The notes under the pieces are model-generated. The model did no database searches. It was not told the origin of the DNA and worked only from the letters and a program-made list of their open reading frames with translations. A stretch of 64,000 nucleotides of DNA. It comes from Pediococcus pentosaceus (GTDB taxonomy: Bacteria > Bacillota > Bacilli > Lactobacillales > Lactobacillaceae). Of this stretch, positions 1-9,918 are shown piece by piece; positions within the stretch are counted from its first letter, which is position 1, and each line of letters starts with the position of its first letter. Location: assembly GCF_001437285.1 (NCBI RefSeq), contig NZ_JQBF01000004.1, positions 62,001-126,000 on the forward strand. The letters run 5' to 3'. A program made the position numbers and the translations under genes.

Positions 1-269
1 AATGATTGTTCCGTATCGCTAGCAATTTGGTTCATAAATGCCTCGTGTCGATCGGAATCACCTGAAATCTTACTGGTTGGCTTTTCAGCAGCCATTTCAA
101 CCGTAATAAGTGGATTATCCATTTCTTTTTGTTTGAGAAAATCTTGAAGCTCTTCAACGTTATATTGCAACATCTGAATCGACTGTTGTAGGGTCTGCGT
201 CATTGCTAAACGTTGGATTTGCTTTTGTTGTTGAGTTTGATTTTGACTAAATCCTTGTTTTATTGCCAT
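1..269 (-). CDS. rpoN: RNA polymerase sigma-54 factor, N-terminal part (partial)
   Basis: The reading frame runs off the left edge of the window, so only the first 89 or so residues are present. It starts at ATG (267-269 on the plus strand) behind GGAGA. The protein begins MAIKQGFSQNQ and continues with a Gln-rich stretch and the phrase MTQTLQQSIQMLQYN, then EELQDFL and NPL. This is the activator-interacting region I of sigma-54, which holds the polymerase in a closed complex until an AAA+ activator acts. In lactobacilli the usual client is a mannose-type PTS operon driven by a LevR/ManR activator; neither is visible here. The gene diverges from the tRNA-Arg. The call rests on region I alone, but that motif is very distinctive. 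Confidence 0.88.
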   Translation of the reverse strand, partial: MAIKQGFSQNQTQQQKQIQRLAMTQTLQQSIQMLQYNVEELQDFLKQKEMDNPLITVEMAAEKPTSKISGDSDRHEAFMNQIASDTEQS

Positions 270-329
270 AGTAATTCTCCGCAATTATCTTGTTTTTTCT
301 TCTGTCCTACTGTAAAATCAAATTGTTAG

Positions 330-401
330 GCGCCGTTAGTGTAATGGATAGCACGTGAGATTCCGGTTCTCAAGCTGAGGGTTCGACTCCCTCATGGCGC
401 A
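330..401 (+). tRNA. tRNA-Arg (anticodon CCG)
   Basis: All four arms fold by hand. The acceptor stem is GCGCCGT with ATGGCGC (one G-U pair). The D stem is GTGT/GCAC. The anticodon stem TGAGA/TCTCA has loop TTCCGGT, giving anticodon CCG at 363-365. The T stem is GAGGG/CCCTC with loop TTCGACT, and the discriminator base is A. The 3' CCA is not encoded. It would read the Arg codon CGG, which is rare in such genomes. Confidence 0.95.
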
Positions 402-407
402 TTACTT

Positions 408-431
408 AGCGAATTTATGCATAAATTCGCT
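408..431. repeat. Perfect 24-bp palindrome after tRNA-Arg
   Basis: The sequence AGCGAATTTATG followed by its exact reverse complement starts 7 bases after the tRNA. It could form a hairpin in the tRNA transcript or be a protein site. No T-run follows, so it is not a standard intrinsic terminator, although it could act as a processing or weak termination signal for the tRNA. Confidence 0.6.
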
Positions 432-562
432 TACAACTGCATTATATACTACTATTTATTCAATAGCTACAACCATTGTCTCCTGGTACATTAGACGCTA
501 TATGCAATCTGGTCGAAAATTTTCTCCGGCTAGGTTGTTTTTTATTTTAAAGAGTAAAAATA

Positions 563-579
563 TTTGACCTTTTTTGACC
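563..579. promoter_or_regulatory. CtsR operator upstream of clpP
   Basis: Two copies of TTTGACC lie in tandem with a 3-base TTT spacer. Read on the minus strand this is GGTCAAA-AAA-GGTCAAA, an exact match to the CtsR heptad consensus (RGTCAAA-NAN-RGTCAAA). It overlaps a likely -35 hexamer (TTGACC, 564-569), with TATAAA or a nearby AT-rich -10 at about 585-593. Binding here should repress clpP until heat or protein stress inactivates CtsR. Confidence 0.93.
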
Positions 580-652
580 AATGATATAAACTATAGCCAT
601 GTTAGTTATTTAACAGGAAATTTTTTACGATAATAAAGGAGGTTACTAAGTT

Positions 653-1246
653 ATGAACTTGGTCCCAACAGTTATTGAACAATCATCACGTGGTGAACGT
701 GCTTATGATATTTACTCACGACTATTAAAAGATCGAATCATCATGCTATCAGGTCCTATTGACGATGATTTAGCAAACTCAATCATCTCTCAACTACTCT
801 TCCTTGATGCACAAGACTCAGAAAAGGATATTTACCTATACATCAACTCTCCTGGTGGAGTTGTTACCGCCGGTTTAGCTATTTACGATACCATGAACTT
901 CATTAAATCTGATGTTCAAACAATCGTAATGGGAATGGCTGCTTCAATGGCCAGTGTGCTTGCTTCATCTGGTACAAAGGGTAAACGTTTTGCTCTACCT
1001 CATTCAGAAGTTATGATTCATCAACCTTCTGGTGGAGCTCAAGGTCAACAAACTGAAATTGAGATTGCTGCAGAACAAATCTTGAAGACTCGTAAAGAAT
1101 TGAATACGATTTTAGCTGAAAATTCTGGACAACCTCTTGAAAAGATTAATATTGATACTGAACGTGATAACTATCTATCAGCTCAAGACGCCGTTGAATA
1201 CGGTTTGATTGATGGTATCATGGAAAAAAATGCTAACTTAAAATAA
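653..1246 (+). CDS. clpP: ATP-dependent Clp protease proteolytic subunit
   Basis: This is the serine peptidase that forms the tetradecameric barrel of the Clp protease and degrades unfolded proteins and regulators handed over by ClpC/ClpX/ClpE ATPases in the cytoplasm. The 197-residue length is standard. The nucleophile Ser lies in [12 protein letters not shown] (about residue 98) and the His in [11 protein letters not shown] (about 123), with Asp near 172. Translation starts at ATG 10 bases after AAAGGAGG. The gene is monocistronic, with a CtsR operator in its promoter and a strong terminator just after it. Placement near whiA-yvcK-rapZ is the normal lactobacillar arrangement, although here an autolysin and a small gene are interposed. 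Confidence 0.98.
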   Translation: MNLVPTVIEQSSRGERAYDIYSRLLKDRIIMLSGPIDDDLANSIISQLLFLDAQDSEKDIYLYINSPGGVVTAGLAIYDTMNFIKSDVQTIVMGMAASMASVLASSGTKGKRFALPHSEVMIHQPSGGAQGQQTEIEIAAEQILKTRKELNTILAENSGQPLEKINIDTERDNYLSAQDAVEYGLIDGIMEKNANLK

Positions 1247-1257
1247 TTAGTGGCATA

Positions 1258-1292
1258 AAAAAGACATCGGAAAAATTCCGATGTCTTTTTTT
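1258..1292. terminator. Bidirectional terminator, clpP / small hypothetical gene
   Basis: A 12-bp perfect stem (AAGACATCGGAA paired with TTCCGATGTCTT) with a 3-base loop is followed by T-runs on the plus strand and preceded by an A-run. It can therefore end clpP rightwards and the converging minus-strand gene leftwards. Confidence 0.92.
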
Positions 1293-1563
1293 ATTTTCCT
1301 AGTGCACTTTTCATCATTTTGTAACGAAATTCGAAAATTTCTTCGGCAATTTGTGCTTCGCCTTCAATTTCCTCTTCGAGGGCTGAGAAATTCTTTTCAA
1401 TGTCAGCATGCGGATAGATGTATTTTTCAGGATCTTCCTCATTTTTACTTGCTAACCAATCCCAATAATTATCTTCAATAAGATAACCACTTGGCAAAAC
1501 TTTAGTAATAGTCCCCAATCTTCCATCCCAAAGTTGTACAAATTGAAACTCTGAATATTTCAT
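1291..1563 (-). CDS. Small acidic protein of unknown function
   Basis: A 90-residue protein starting MKYSEFQFVQLWDGRLGTI, with no signal peptide or membrane segment. The N-terminal half looks like a small beta domain (LWDGRLGTITKVLPSGYLI). The C-terminal half is acidic and probably helical (EKNFSALEEEIEGEAQ). I do not recognise a family and give no function. It converges on clpP and shares its terminator. AAAGGA lies upstream of the ATG. Codon use and position support a real gene rather than a shadow, because no other long frame covers this stretch. Confidence 0.65.
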   Translation of the reverse strand: MKYSEFQFVQLWDGRLGTITKVLPSGYLIEDNYWDWLASKNEEDPEKYIYPHADIEKNFSALEEEIEGEAQIAEEIFEFRYKMMKSALGK

Positions 1564-1647
1564 CTTCCATTCATCCTTTCCCCATATAATAAAAAGACTG
1601 TAACACAGATTGTATGTTCCAGTCTCCTATTTTAACCTAATTAAATC

Positions 1648-3960
1648 TTAAAGATGAAGGGCTTTGCTTAATCCGTCTAATTTAAAGAAACCATTACTAT
1701 TGATGCAGTTAATTATACTACCAACATAAGTGGTTGAAGTTGCGTAACCACCAGCCTTGATAGCTTTAATAGAAGCCACATAGTTAGCTGATTTTGGTGC
1801 AAATGCATTAGCGTATTGTGCACGTGATTCAAGTTTCTTAGCGTAATCTGCAATCGAATCCTTGATAGAAGCATATTTTCTAAATGAGGCATTGATGGTA
1901 ACTGTGCGACCATTGATAACCTCTTTAGTACTCTTAGTATAGGTAGCACCTTTCCAAGTGCTATCAGCCTTAATCCCAAATAAATTGTGCGCTTCTTGAG
2001 CAAGTGATGAAGTTCCATACCCGCTTTCCAAAACTGCTTGAGCCATAGCTACGGAAGCATAGAGCTTATTACTATTACATACGTTAACAATATCTGCTGC
2101 AATACCATTTACAAAATTAGTTTGTGCAGTTGTCCAATGTTTGTTAGTTAAATGAACATTCACATTATGCATGGAAGCCGCGTTATTCTTGTTTGATGAA
2201 CCTGAATTGGATTTTGAGCCAGCTAATGTTACATCCGCCTTATTAATCCAACTAATAACTTTGTCTAAAAGCAATTTACTACCGTTAACCTGGATAACTT
2301 TGTAAGTCTTGCCCTTAACTGGATTGTAAATAGATTGACCCGTTGCCCAATGCTTAGCATTCTTATTGATGGTTACTTTGGAACCTACACCAATCTTATT
2401 GCTGCTGTTATTTTTATTACTATTACTACTGTTACCTTTGTTAGAACTGGATTGATTTGATGATGAAGACCCTGGCACCGTAACGTCACCCTTGTTAATC
2501 CAACTGATAACCTTGTCCAAGAGCAATTTGTTACCATTAATTTGCATAACCTTGTAAGTCTTGCCCTTAACGGCACTATAAATTGATTGGCCGGTTGCCC
2601 AATGTTTAGCACTTGTCTTGATGGTTACTTTATCGCCAACATTTATCTTGCTTGAATTATTTTTATTACTATTTGAATCATTTTTATTACTGTTGTTAGC
2701 ATTATTTTTGTTGCTATCATTAGATGTATTATTACTTGAATCACTACTGCTACCAAATCCATATTGAAGATCATGGGCAAATTGAGTTTGTGAAATACCA
2801 TGGGTCGAAAGATATCCATAAGGGTCTACATGGTTTCCCCAAACATGATTAGTAATCCATACATGAGATTTAATACCACGATATTCATTACTATCTAGAC
2901 TGGTTGGAATATTCCATTTCTTAGCAGAATCCCTTAGTAGGTTAACGTAAGTTTGATAATCTTTTTTAAATTGGCTATCAGAATATGTTTGTGCTAACTC
3001 AACTTGAACAGGAGCATTTTCATTAGCCCATTCGCCTGCGCCCCAAGCGACGTATCCTTCTTGTCCAACTGCATAAACTTTTCCACCATCACCAACGATA
3101 TATTGAACATAGCTTTCGCTACTGTCCCATTCACGTTTTTCAAAAATAGCTACATTTTCAGCTGGTGCATAAACTCCAGTGGCGTGTGCAATGATTACGT
3201 TATTTTTAGTTTGCTGATCACTACCCTCGTCATCACTTAATTGATGCGTATAATCAATCGTATAGTCCTTTGAAGTTGATTTCTTATCTACCGCTTTATT
3301 TTTAGAAGTAGTAGCAGCACTACTTGTTTTAGAGACCGCACTTGAACTTACACTAGTAGCTGAGCTCGTTTTAATAGCAGCTTTGGAGCTAGCTGTCGAA
3401 GAAGCGGCGCTCGAATTTGAATGCGCAACTACTGAAACAGCTGCACTTGAGTTTTTAGTAGAACTAGAACTTGTATTTTTAACTACACTTGAGCTATTAG
3501 CAACGCTCTTAGCAGTGCTTGAAACGGTTTTTTCACTAGCAGATGAAGCCGCTGAACTAGCAACTGATTTCTTTGCACTAGAGCTTGCAGTTGACGTAGC
3601 AGATGAACTTATCGCGCTCTTAGCAGAACTCGAAGTCACCACCGAATTAGTTGCAGATTTACTTACAGCGCTGGAAGTAGCAGTACTTGTAACTGCTGAA
3701 GTTGCTGAGCTAGTCACACTAGCACTAGTTGCTGAACTAGCTGGTAAAGAAGTCTTCGTTAATGTAACACTTGCTTCGCTTACGGGTGAAGTAGTCGTAC
3801 TATCATCAACCGTATCAGTAGCATCATTGTCGGTGCTATCGGCACGAACATTAGTTGCATTAGCATCTAAAGCAATGATCCCTAAACTGGCAGCTGCGAT
3901 ACTTGCAAAGGCCCACTTTTTACCCGCTTTAAACATTTTGTAATGTAATTTAGAATTCAT
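1648..3960 (-). CDS. Secreted bifunctional autolysin (amidase plus glucosaminidase)
   Basis: A 770-residue peptidoglycan hydrolase. I place the start at ATG 3958-3960 (MNSKLHYKMFKAGKKW) because AAAGGGGA lies 9 bases upstream and the protein then opens with a KxYKxGKxW-type signal peptide; the longer frame up to 4041 has no such support. Order of parts: signal peptide (1 to about 45); a Ser/Thr/Ala-rich low-complexity linker (to about 235), probably glycosylated; an N-acetylmuramoyl-L-alanine amidase-like domain (about 240-410, with HATG near 258 and HVDPYGYL near 377 as likely zinc ligands); two near-identical SH3-like repeats (about 438-491 and 522-575) separated by Asn/Ser linkers; and a GH73 glucosaminidase domain (about 600-766, with the likely catalytic Glu in AVLESGYG near 647). 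It probably cuts septal wall during daughter-cell separation. The order resembles staphylococcal Atl, but with fewer repeats and no propeptide cleavage site that I can see. Confidence 0.9.
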   Translation of the reverse strand: MNSKLHYKMFKAGKKWAFASIAAASLGIIALDANATNVRADSTDNDATDTVDDSTTTSPVSEASVTLTKTSLPASSATSASVTSSATSAVTSTATSSAVSKSATNSVVTSSSAKSAISSSATSTASSSAKKSVASSAASSASEKTVSSTAKSVANSSSVVKNTSSSSTKNSSAAVSVVAHSNSSAASSTASSKAAIKTSSATSVSSSAVSKTSSAATTSKNKAVDKKSTSKDYTIDYTHQLSDDEGSDQQTKNNVIIAHATGVYAPAENVAIFEKREWDSSESYVQYIVGDGGKVYAVGQEGYVAWGAGEWANENAPVQVELAQTYSDSQFKKDYQTYVNLLRDSAKKWNIPTSLDSNEYRGIKSHVWITNHVWGNHVDPYGYLSTHGISQTQFAHDLQYGFGSSSDSSNNTSNDSNKNNANNSNKNDSNSNKNNSSKINVGDKVTIKTSAKHWATGQSIYSAVKGKTYKVMQINGNKLLLDKVISWINKGDVTVPGSSSSNQSSSNKGNSSNSNKNNSSNKIGVGSKVTINKNAKHWATGQSIYNPVKGKTYKVIQVNGSKLLLDKVISWINKADVTLAGSKSNSGSSNKNNAASMHNVNVHLTNKHWTTAQTNFVNGIAADIVNVCNSNKLYASVAMAQAVLESGYGTSSLAQEAHNLFGIKADSTWKGATYTKSTKEVINGRTVTINASFRKYASIKDSIADYAKKLESRAQYANAFAPKSANYVASIKAIKAGGYATSTTYVGSIINCINSNGFFKLDGLSKALHL

Positions 3961-4085
3961 AAACTCGTATTCCCCTTTAGTTTGTTTACCTAGTTGACAT
4001 TCATCTATCGTAGTCAATATTAGCATAATAATTTGTTCCAATCTTTTACATTACAATTACATTAAGCCCTTACAATACACACTGT

Positions 4086-4129
4086 GTAAAAAAGAGGACA
4101 CCTTCAAGTATTTCTGAAGATATCCTCTT
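4086..4129 (-). terminator. Terminator after whiA
   Basis: On the minus strand a stem formed by AAGAGGATA and its near-complement, with two internal mismatches, is followed by a run of T (4088-4093 as A on the plus strand). It lies directly after the whiA stop codon and isolates it from the autolysin. Confidence 0.8.
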
Positions 4130-4136
4130 GCTTTAA

Positions 4137-5066
4137 TTAAGCTCTTAGCTTCTCAGCGTATTGATTAATTTTTCTCAGGCGATGGTTAATACCCGATTTA
4201 GATATTGGACCACCAGGTACTAATTCACCCAGTTCTTTAAGACTAACTTCTCGATGAATCAAACGAGCCTCAGCAACTTCACGCAATTTAGGTGGTAATT
4301 CACCTAATCCGACTGTTTCATCAATAAATTGGATGTTGTTAATCTGTTTCATCGATGCATTAGCAACTTTATTTAAATTAGCCGTCTCACAGTTGACCAA
4401 ACGGTTAACCGAATTCCGCATATCACGCATAATTCGAACATCTTCAAATTTGAGCATCGAATTAGTTGCTCCGATTAATTGTAGAAAATCAGCAATATGT
4501 TCTGCTTCCTTCAAATAAACAATATAACCACTACGCCGCTCAGTCGTTCTAGCATTCAAATTATACTTATTAATCCAATCAGCAATCATTTGGTTGTGTG
4601 ATTCATAAAGGGAATAAATTTCCAAATGATAACGGCTAGTTTCTGGATTATTTACCGATCCACTAGCTAGAAAGGCTCCTCGTAGATAGGACCGTAATTC
4701 TGATTCTTCGGTCAACAAACCTTCCGGAACTTTTTCGTTAATCTGAAAATCATCTTTTAAAATCGATAAATCATTCAATAACTCCTTAACGCCCGTTCGT
4801 AAACGAACGATATACAAGTTATTCTTCTTCAATTTCATCTTCCGTCGAACACTAAGTTCTGCTTCCAAATGATAAAATTCTTTAAGTAAAGAATAAATTC
4901 TTCTAGCAATGGCTGGATTTTCAGTTTGTGTATTTAATGTAAGCTGACGATTATTGATACCAATTGCACCGTTCATTCGGATTAACGCCATCAATTCCGC
5001 CTTAGCATTTTTTTCGTGAACTTCCAAACTTGTCAGTTCTTTTTTTACTTCACTTGCGTATGACAA
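4137..5066 (-). CDS. whiA: WhiA-type DNA-binding protein
   Basis: A 309-residue member of the WhiA family: a degenerate LAGLIDADG-homing-endonuclease-like N-terminal domain (about 1-200) joined to a C-terminal helix-turn-helix ([20 protein letters not shown], about 278-298). In Gram-positive bacteria it affects cell division and chromosome segregation, and in actinomycetes it controls sporulation. The start is TTG at 5064-5066, 8 bases after AGGAGG. It is the last gene of the rapZ-yvcK-whiA operon, 12 bases downstream of yvcK. Length and motifs are normal. Confidence 0.96.
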   Translation of the reverse strand: MSYASEVKKELTSLEVHEKNAKAELMALIRMNGAIGINNRQLTLNTQTENPAIARRIYSLLKEFYHLEAELSVRRKMKLKKNNLYIVRLRTGVKELLNDLSILKDDFQINEKVPEGLLTEESELRSYLRGAFLASGSVNNPETSRYHLEIYSLYESHNQMIADWINKYNLNARTTERRSGYIVYLKEAEHIADFLQLIGATNSMLKFEDVRIMRDMRNSVNRLVNCETANLNKVANASMKQINNIQFIDETVGLGELPPKLREVAEARLIHREVSLKELGELVPGGPISKSGINHRLRKINQYAEKLRA

Positions 5067-5078
5067 ATTCTGAACCTC

Positions 5079-6080
5079 CTAATCACGCTTCTTGATGGGG
5101 TTGCTACAAACATTCATCAATTCGTCTACAACTTTCTGCCCATCATGGAACGCTCCACCATCTCTCAACAATAAGAAATTGTCCGATATTACTCGTGCAC
5201 CCTGTTCCCGTAATCCCTTAAAATCATGAACTACTTGTTTGGAAACTTCATCATAGCGATTGAAATCCATGTAGGATTCTGGCACGATTTCGGTATTAAC
5301 GAGTACGGTATCGACAAAGTTTTGTCCTAAGTGCCGATTCAATGTTCGTACATGTTCCGCATCTGTAAAATTAATAGTTTCACCCTTTTGAGTCATAATA
5401 TTACAAATATAAACAATTTCAGCTTTCGCTTTAAGTACAGCACGTCCAATATCTTCAATCATTAAGTTGGGCAAGATACTGGTAAATAGACTACCGGGCC
5501 CTAAAATAATTTCATCGGCTTCTTCAATCGCCTGCAGTGCTTCCGGTACAGCATGGGGTTTCTTATTTTCGCTCCATGGATTGTTACCCACCCACACTTC
5601 TTTAATGTCTTTATGAGCCGCTGTGATTTCAGCTTCCCCTGCTAACAGCGTGCCATCCGTAAATTTAGCATGTAACACTAAAGGTTGTGCACTGGCAGGA
5701 TAAACATGGCCTTCAACTTGAAGCATTTCTGATAATTCTCGAATGGCTGGATCAATCCCACCACGCATTTCGGAAAGCGCCGCAATAATCAAATTACCAA
5801 TAGCATGTCCGGCAAGAAACTTATCTTGACTTCTAAAGCGATATTGAAAAATATCTTTAAATTCAGGGGCAATGTCAGATAAAGCGACCATTACATTTCG
5901 AATATCCCCTGGCGGAACTACGTTAACATAATCTCGGATGATACCCGATGAACCACCGTCATCTGCGACCGTTACAATCGCAGTAATTTCAGCATTGCGT
6001 TGGTGTAATTCTTTAAGGATAACTGGTAGTCCCGTGCCGCCACCAATTACGACAATTTTAGGACCTTTTTTTCTGGTCAT
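5079..6080 (-). CDS. yvcK: YvcK/GlmR gluconeogenesis and morphology factor
   Basis: A 333-residue CofD/UPF0052-family protein with a Rossmann-like glycine-rich loop at the N-terminus ([18 protein letters not shown]). In Bacillus the homologue (YvcK, renamed GlmR) binds UDP-GlcNAc and stimulates GlmS, so it balances carbon flow into cell-wall precursors. Its ATG overlaps the rapZ stop as ATGA, which implies translational coupling. The DDGGSSG and HAIGNL motifs of the family are present. No truncation is seen. Confidence 0.95.
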   Translation of the reverse strand: MTRKKGPKIVVIGGGTGLPVILKELHQRNAEITAIVTVADDGGSSGIIRDYVNVVPPGDIRNVMVALSDIAPEFKDIFQYRFRSQDKFLAGHAIGNLIIAALSEMRGGIDPAIRELSEMLQVEGHVYPASAQPLVLHAKFTDGTLLAGEAEITAAHKDIKEVWVGNNPWSENKKPHAVPEALQAIEEADEIILGPGSLFTSILPNLMIEDIGRAVLKAKAEIVYICNIMTQKGETINFTDAEHVRTLNRHLGQNFVDTVLVNTEIVPESYMDFNRYDEVSKQVVHDFKGLREQGARVISDNFLLLRDGGAFHDGQKVVDELMNVCSNPIKKRD

Positions 6081-6964
6081 GATCGATTTACCGTTTCCTT
6101 TCGTTTATGCGCATCTCGATGCGATATATTTGTAACATATTTTTTAGATAAATCTTTTGCCAAACGTTCTGCAATAGCAACTGAACGATGTTGACCACCA
6201 GTACAGCCGATGGCAATCGTTAAGTTAGATTTACCTTCCTTTTGATACCCTGGCATAATATCCATCAATAATTTTAAGTAATCCGTATAAAATTCTTCGG
6301 TAGCCGGTTGATTCATGACATAGTCATAAACTGCTGGATCCGTTCCAATTTTATTTTTTAATTCAGTAACATAGTATGGATTAGGTAAAAAGCGGACATC
6401 CATAATGATATCGGCATCAATTGGACTACCATATTTATAGCCAAATGAAACAACTTCAATGTGGAACTTAGGAATCGTCTTATTCGTTGAGAAATGTCCA
6501 AAAATATCACTTCGTAACTCACGAGGTGTCATATTAGTTGTATCAATAACAATTTGTGCTTCTGATTTAATCGGTGATAAAAGTTCGCGTTCTTTACGAA
6601 CGCCATCAGCTACCCGTCCATCCATTGCTAACGGATGAGCGCGACGAGTTTCCTTATAGCGAGCAACCAATTCTTCATCCGTCGCATCTAAGAATACAAC
6701 ATCCGTTTTAATATTATGTTGTTCTTCTTCACCAGTAAGTAACCCTAAGATTTGATCATAAAAACCTCGTGATCTTAAATCTACGACTAACGCTACTTTG
6801 CTAATTTTTCCATTTTCTTTAATTAATTCCCAAAACTTTGGTAATAAAGCAGGTGGCATATTATCCACACAGAAAAATCCTAAATCTTCAAAGCTTTGCA
6901 TTGCGACTGTTTTACCAGCCCCGCTCATTCCTGTTACCACAACAAATTGTAGTCGTTCATTCAT
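6077..6964 (-). CDS. rapZ: RNase adapter / nucleotide-binding protein RapZ
   Basis: A 295-residue P-loop protein with Walker A GMSGAGKT near the N-terminus and the family's C-terminal domain ([19 protein letters not shown]). The Escherichia coli homologue guides RNase E to the GlmZ sRNA in response to glucosamine-6-phosphate. The Gram-positive homologue (YvcJ) binds and hydrolyses nucleotides and affects competence, but its RNA role is less clear. It is the first gene of rapZ-yvcK-whiA, with a promoter presumably in the 100-base gap after the uvrA terminator and a GGAGG site before the ATG. It overlaps yvcK by 4 bases. Confidence 0.95.
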   Translation of the reverse strand: MNERLQFVVVTGMSGAGKTVAMQSFEDLGFFCVDNMPPALLPKFWELIKENGKISKVALVVDLRSRGFYDQILGLLTGEEEQHNIKTDVVFLDATDEELVARYKETRRAHPLAMDGRVADGVRKERELLSPIKSEAQIVIDTTNMTPRELRSDIFGHFSTNKTIPKFHIEVVSFGYKYGSPIDADIIMDVRFLPNPYYVTELKNKIGTDPAVYDYVMNQPATEEFYTDYLKLLMDIMPGYQKEGKSNLTIAIGCTGGQHRSVAIAERLAKDLSKKYVTNISHRDAHKRKETVNRS

Positions 6965-7030
6965 TATTAATTCCTCCTATAAAGGTAGCTACTCCAGTAT
7001 AACACATCCGGGCGTGTCTTTTTTAAGTTA

Positions 7031-7059
7031 TATAAAAAGGAGCACAAATTGCCCCTTTT
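7031..7059 (-). terminator. Terminator after uvrA
   Basis: On the minus strand AAAAGGGGC and GCTCCTTTT pair around a 7-base loop, followed by TTTTTATAT. It begins 3 bases after the uvrA stop codon. Confidence 0.85.
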
Positions 7060-7062
7060 GTA

Positions 7063-9906
7063 TTATTTCTGACTAAGTTCTTGAGCACGCTCCAGAACTT
7101 CTTTCAAATATTTACCAGTATAGCTTTCAGGTACCGCAGCAATGGCTTCCGGTGTACCAACAGCCACCACTTGTCCACCACCAGCGCCCCCTTCAGGACC
7201 CAGATCAATCAAGTGATCGGCAGTTTTAATTACATCTAAATTATGTTCGATTACTAAAACAGTATTACCATTATCTACCAAACGTTGTAATACATCTAAC
7301 AAACGTTTGATGTCGTCTGTATGCAAACCAGTAGTTGGTTCATCTAGGATATAGAAGTTCTTACCATTCGCTTTTTTGTGTAGTTCGGAAGCTAACTTCA
7401 TACGTTGCGCTTCACCACCAGATAGGGTAGTAGCTGATTGTCCTAAATGTACGTAGCCCAATCCTACATCAATAATGGTTTGAAGTTTACGAGCAATCTT
7501 AGGGATGGGAACAAAGAAATCTGTTGCTTCTTCCACCGTCATATCCAAGATATCAGCAATTGTCTTGCCTTTGTACTTAACTTCAAGTGTTTCTGAGTTA
7601 TAACGTGTTCCATGACAGACCTCACAAGGAACGTAAACATCTGGCAAGAAATTCATCTCAATTTTTAGAATTCCGTCACCCTTACATGCTTCACAGCGTC
7701 CACCCTTGACGTTAAAACTAAAACGACCCTTCGTATATCCTCGGAGTTTAGCTTCATTAGTCTGAGCAAATAAGCCTCTTATATCATCGAAAACGCTCGT
7801 ATAAGTTGCCGGATTACTTCGTGGGGTCCGGCCAATTGGAGATTGGTCAATATTGATAACTTTTTCAATATTTTTAATACCACTAACCGATTTATATTTA
7901 CCTGGTTTTTCAGAATTATGGTTTAATTTTTGAGCCAAAACTCGTTTTAAAACCATATTGACTAACGTAGATTTACCTGAGCCAGAAACTCCCGTTACAG
8001 CGACAAATTCACCTAATGGGAAGTCAACATCAATATTTTTAAGGTTATTTTCTTGTACCCCTTTTAATTTAATAGATTGACCATTACCCGTACGCCTAGT
8101 TTCTGGAACTGGAATAAATTTCTTTCCGGATAGATACTTACCCGTCAGTGATTTACGACTTTTAGCCACTTGCTTAGGAGTACCAGCTGCCATGACTTCA
8201 CCGCCATTTTCACCAGCTCCTGGTCCAATATCAATAAGATAATCAGCAGCCCACATCGTATCTTCATCATGTTCAACAACTACTAGCGTGTTACCTAAAT
8301 CCCGCATCTTTTTAAGGGAACTAATTAATCGATTGTTATCCCTTTGATGTAAACCAATTGAAGGTTCATCCAAAATATATAGTACACCAGATAAATTCGA
8401 GCCAATTTGAGTCGCCAAACGAATCCGTTGGGCTTCCCCACCTGAAAGTGTTCGAGCCGAGCGACTCAAAGTTAGATACTCCAATCCCACGTTACGTAAG
8501 AAATTCAAACGGTCCTTGATTTCTTTTAAGATTGGAGTGGCAACAGCTGTATCCTGCTCCGAAAAGTTTAAATTACCGAAAAATTCCATGGCACTATCGA
8601 TGGGTAAAGCTGAAATTTCGGCAATATGCTTTCCATCAATTTTTACTGATAAAGCTTTTCGATTCAAACGGTAACCATGACAAGTTTGGCACGTTAATTC
8701 GCGCATATATAACCGCATTTGATCTCGCGTGAAATCACTATTAGTTTCATGATAGCGACGATCAATGTTAACCATTACACCTTCAAATACGGAATCCACA
8801 TCCCGAACTCCACCAAAATCATTTTCATAGTGGAAATGGAATTTCTTACCTTTAGAACCATATAAAACGAGCTGGCGATCTGCTTTAGGTAAATCCTCAA
8901 AAGGAGTATCCATATCAATTCCAAAACTTTTAGCAGCTTGTTCTAGTAAGGTTGGATAATATTGCGAACTAATCGGATTCCAAGGTGCAATTGCTCCTTC
9001 ACGTAACGTCTTAGATGGATCCGGAATGACTAAATCTTCATCCACTTCCAATTTAATTCCTAATCCATCACATTCAGGACATGCTCCAAAAGGGGCATTA
9101 AATGAAAATAGTCGGGGTTCAAGTTCTCCCACTGTGAACCCACAAACCGGACAGGAATAATGTTCTGAGAACAAGATTGGTTCGCCACCAATCACATCTG
9201 CTGTAGCATAACCCTTACTGAGGCGTAAAGCTGCTTCAAATGAATCAAATAAACGAGACCGAATTCCGTCTTTAACCACCACACGGTCGACCACAATATC
9301 AATGGTGTGAACTTTGTTCTTATCCAATTCTGGTACTTCTTCAACATCCATGGTTTCGTCATCTACTCGTACCCGCACAAAGCCTTCACGTTTGATTTTT
9401 TCAAAAACCTTTTTATGTTGGCCTTTTTTAGCACGGACGATCGGTGAGATGATTTGCACCTTGGAACGTTCCGGCAAATCCAAAACTCGATTCACCATCT
9501 GTTCGACCGTCTGACTGGTAATCGGTGTACCATCATTGGGACAGATTGGTTGACCAACTCGCGCCCATAATAGTCTTAAATAATCATTAATTTCGGTTAC
9601 GGTCCCGACTGTTGAACGAGGATTTTTAGAAGTTGTCTTTTGATCAATCGAAATAGCCGGACTAAGTCCATCAATTGAATCAACATCTGGCTTATCCATT
9701 TGCCCTAAAAATTGACGAGCATACGCTGACAAACTTTCTACGTAGCGTCGTTGACCTTCAGCATAGAGGGTATCAAAAGCCAATGAACTCTTTCCTGATC
9801 CAGATAACCCTGTCACCACCACTAGTTTATCGCGTGGAATGGTAACATCAATATTCTTTAAATTATGTGCTCGTGCACCGTGGATAACAATTTTATCATT
9901 TGCCAA
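7063..9906 (-). CDS. uvrA: Excinuclease ABC subunit A
   Basis: A 947-residue damage-recognition ATPase of nucleotide excision repair, with two ABC modules. The first P-loop is GLSGSGKSS (about 32-40) and the second GVSGSGKST (about 640). Both ABC signatures ([10 protein letters not shown] and [10 protein letters not shown]) are visible, as are zinc-binding Cys pairs (CPVCGF...CPEC and CEAC...CEVC). The start is TTG at 9904-9906, 8 bases after AGGAGG. uvrA follows uvrB by 12 bases, so the two form an operon. No LexA-type or DinR box was recognised upstream of uvrB. Confidence 0.98.
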   Translation of the reverse strand: MANDKIVIHGARAHNLKNIDVTIPRDKLVVVTGLSGSGKSSLAFDTLYAEGQRRYVESLSAYARQFLGQMDKPDVDSIDGLSPAISIDQKTTSKNPRSTVGTVTEINDYLRLLWARVGQPICPNDGTPITSQTVEQMVNRVLDLPERSKVQIISPIVRAKKGQHKKVFEKIKREGFVRVRVDDETMDVEEVPELDKNKVHTIDIVVDRVVVKDGIRSRLFDSFEAALRLSKGYATADVIGGEPILFSEHYSCPVCGFTVGELEPRLFSFNAPFGACPECDGLGIKLEVDEDLVIPDPSKTLREGAIAPWNPISSQYYPTLLEQAAKSFGIDMDTPFEDLPKADRQLVLYGSKGKKFHFHYENDFGGVRDVDSVFEGVMVNIDRRYHETNSDFTRDQMRLYMRELTCQTCHGYRLNRKALSVKIDGKHIAEISALPIDSAMEFFGNLNFSEQDTAVATPILKEIKDRLNFLRNVGLEYLTLSRSARTLSGGEAQRIRLATQIGSNLSGVLYILDEPSIGLHQRDNNRLISSLKKMRDLGNTLVVVEHDEDTMWAADYLIDIGPGAGENGGEVMAAGTPKQVAKSRKSLTGKYLSGKKFIPVPETRRTGNGQSIKLKGVQENNLKNIDVDFPLGEFVAVTGVSGSGKSTLVNMVLKRVLAQKLNHNSEKPGKYKSVSGIKNIEKVINIDQSPIGRTPRSNPATYTSVFDDIRGLFAQTNEAKLRGYTKGRFSFNVKGGRCEACKGDGILKIEMNFLPDVYVPCEVCHGTRYNSETLEVKYKGKTIADILDMTVEEATDFFVPIPKIARKLQTIIDVGLGYVHLGQSATTLSGGEAQRMKLASELHKKANGKNFYILDEPTTGLHTDDIKRLLDVLQRLVDNGNTVLVIEHNLDVIKTADHLIDLGPEGGAGGGQVVAVGTPEAIAAVPESYTGKYLKEVLERAQELSQK

Positions 9907-9918
9907 AAAAGAGGCCTC

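Noticed and set aside
3383-3943. 186-residue plus-strand frame opposite the autolysin head
   Set aside because: It is the antisense of the Ser/Ala-rich repeat codons; it has no ribosome binding site and its Leu/Glu/Ala-rich composition is a by-product of the repeat.
3961-4041. Longer N-terminus of the autolysin
   Set aside because: The extra 27 residues lie before a well-placed AAAGGGGA and would bury the KxYKxGKxW-type signal peptide.
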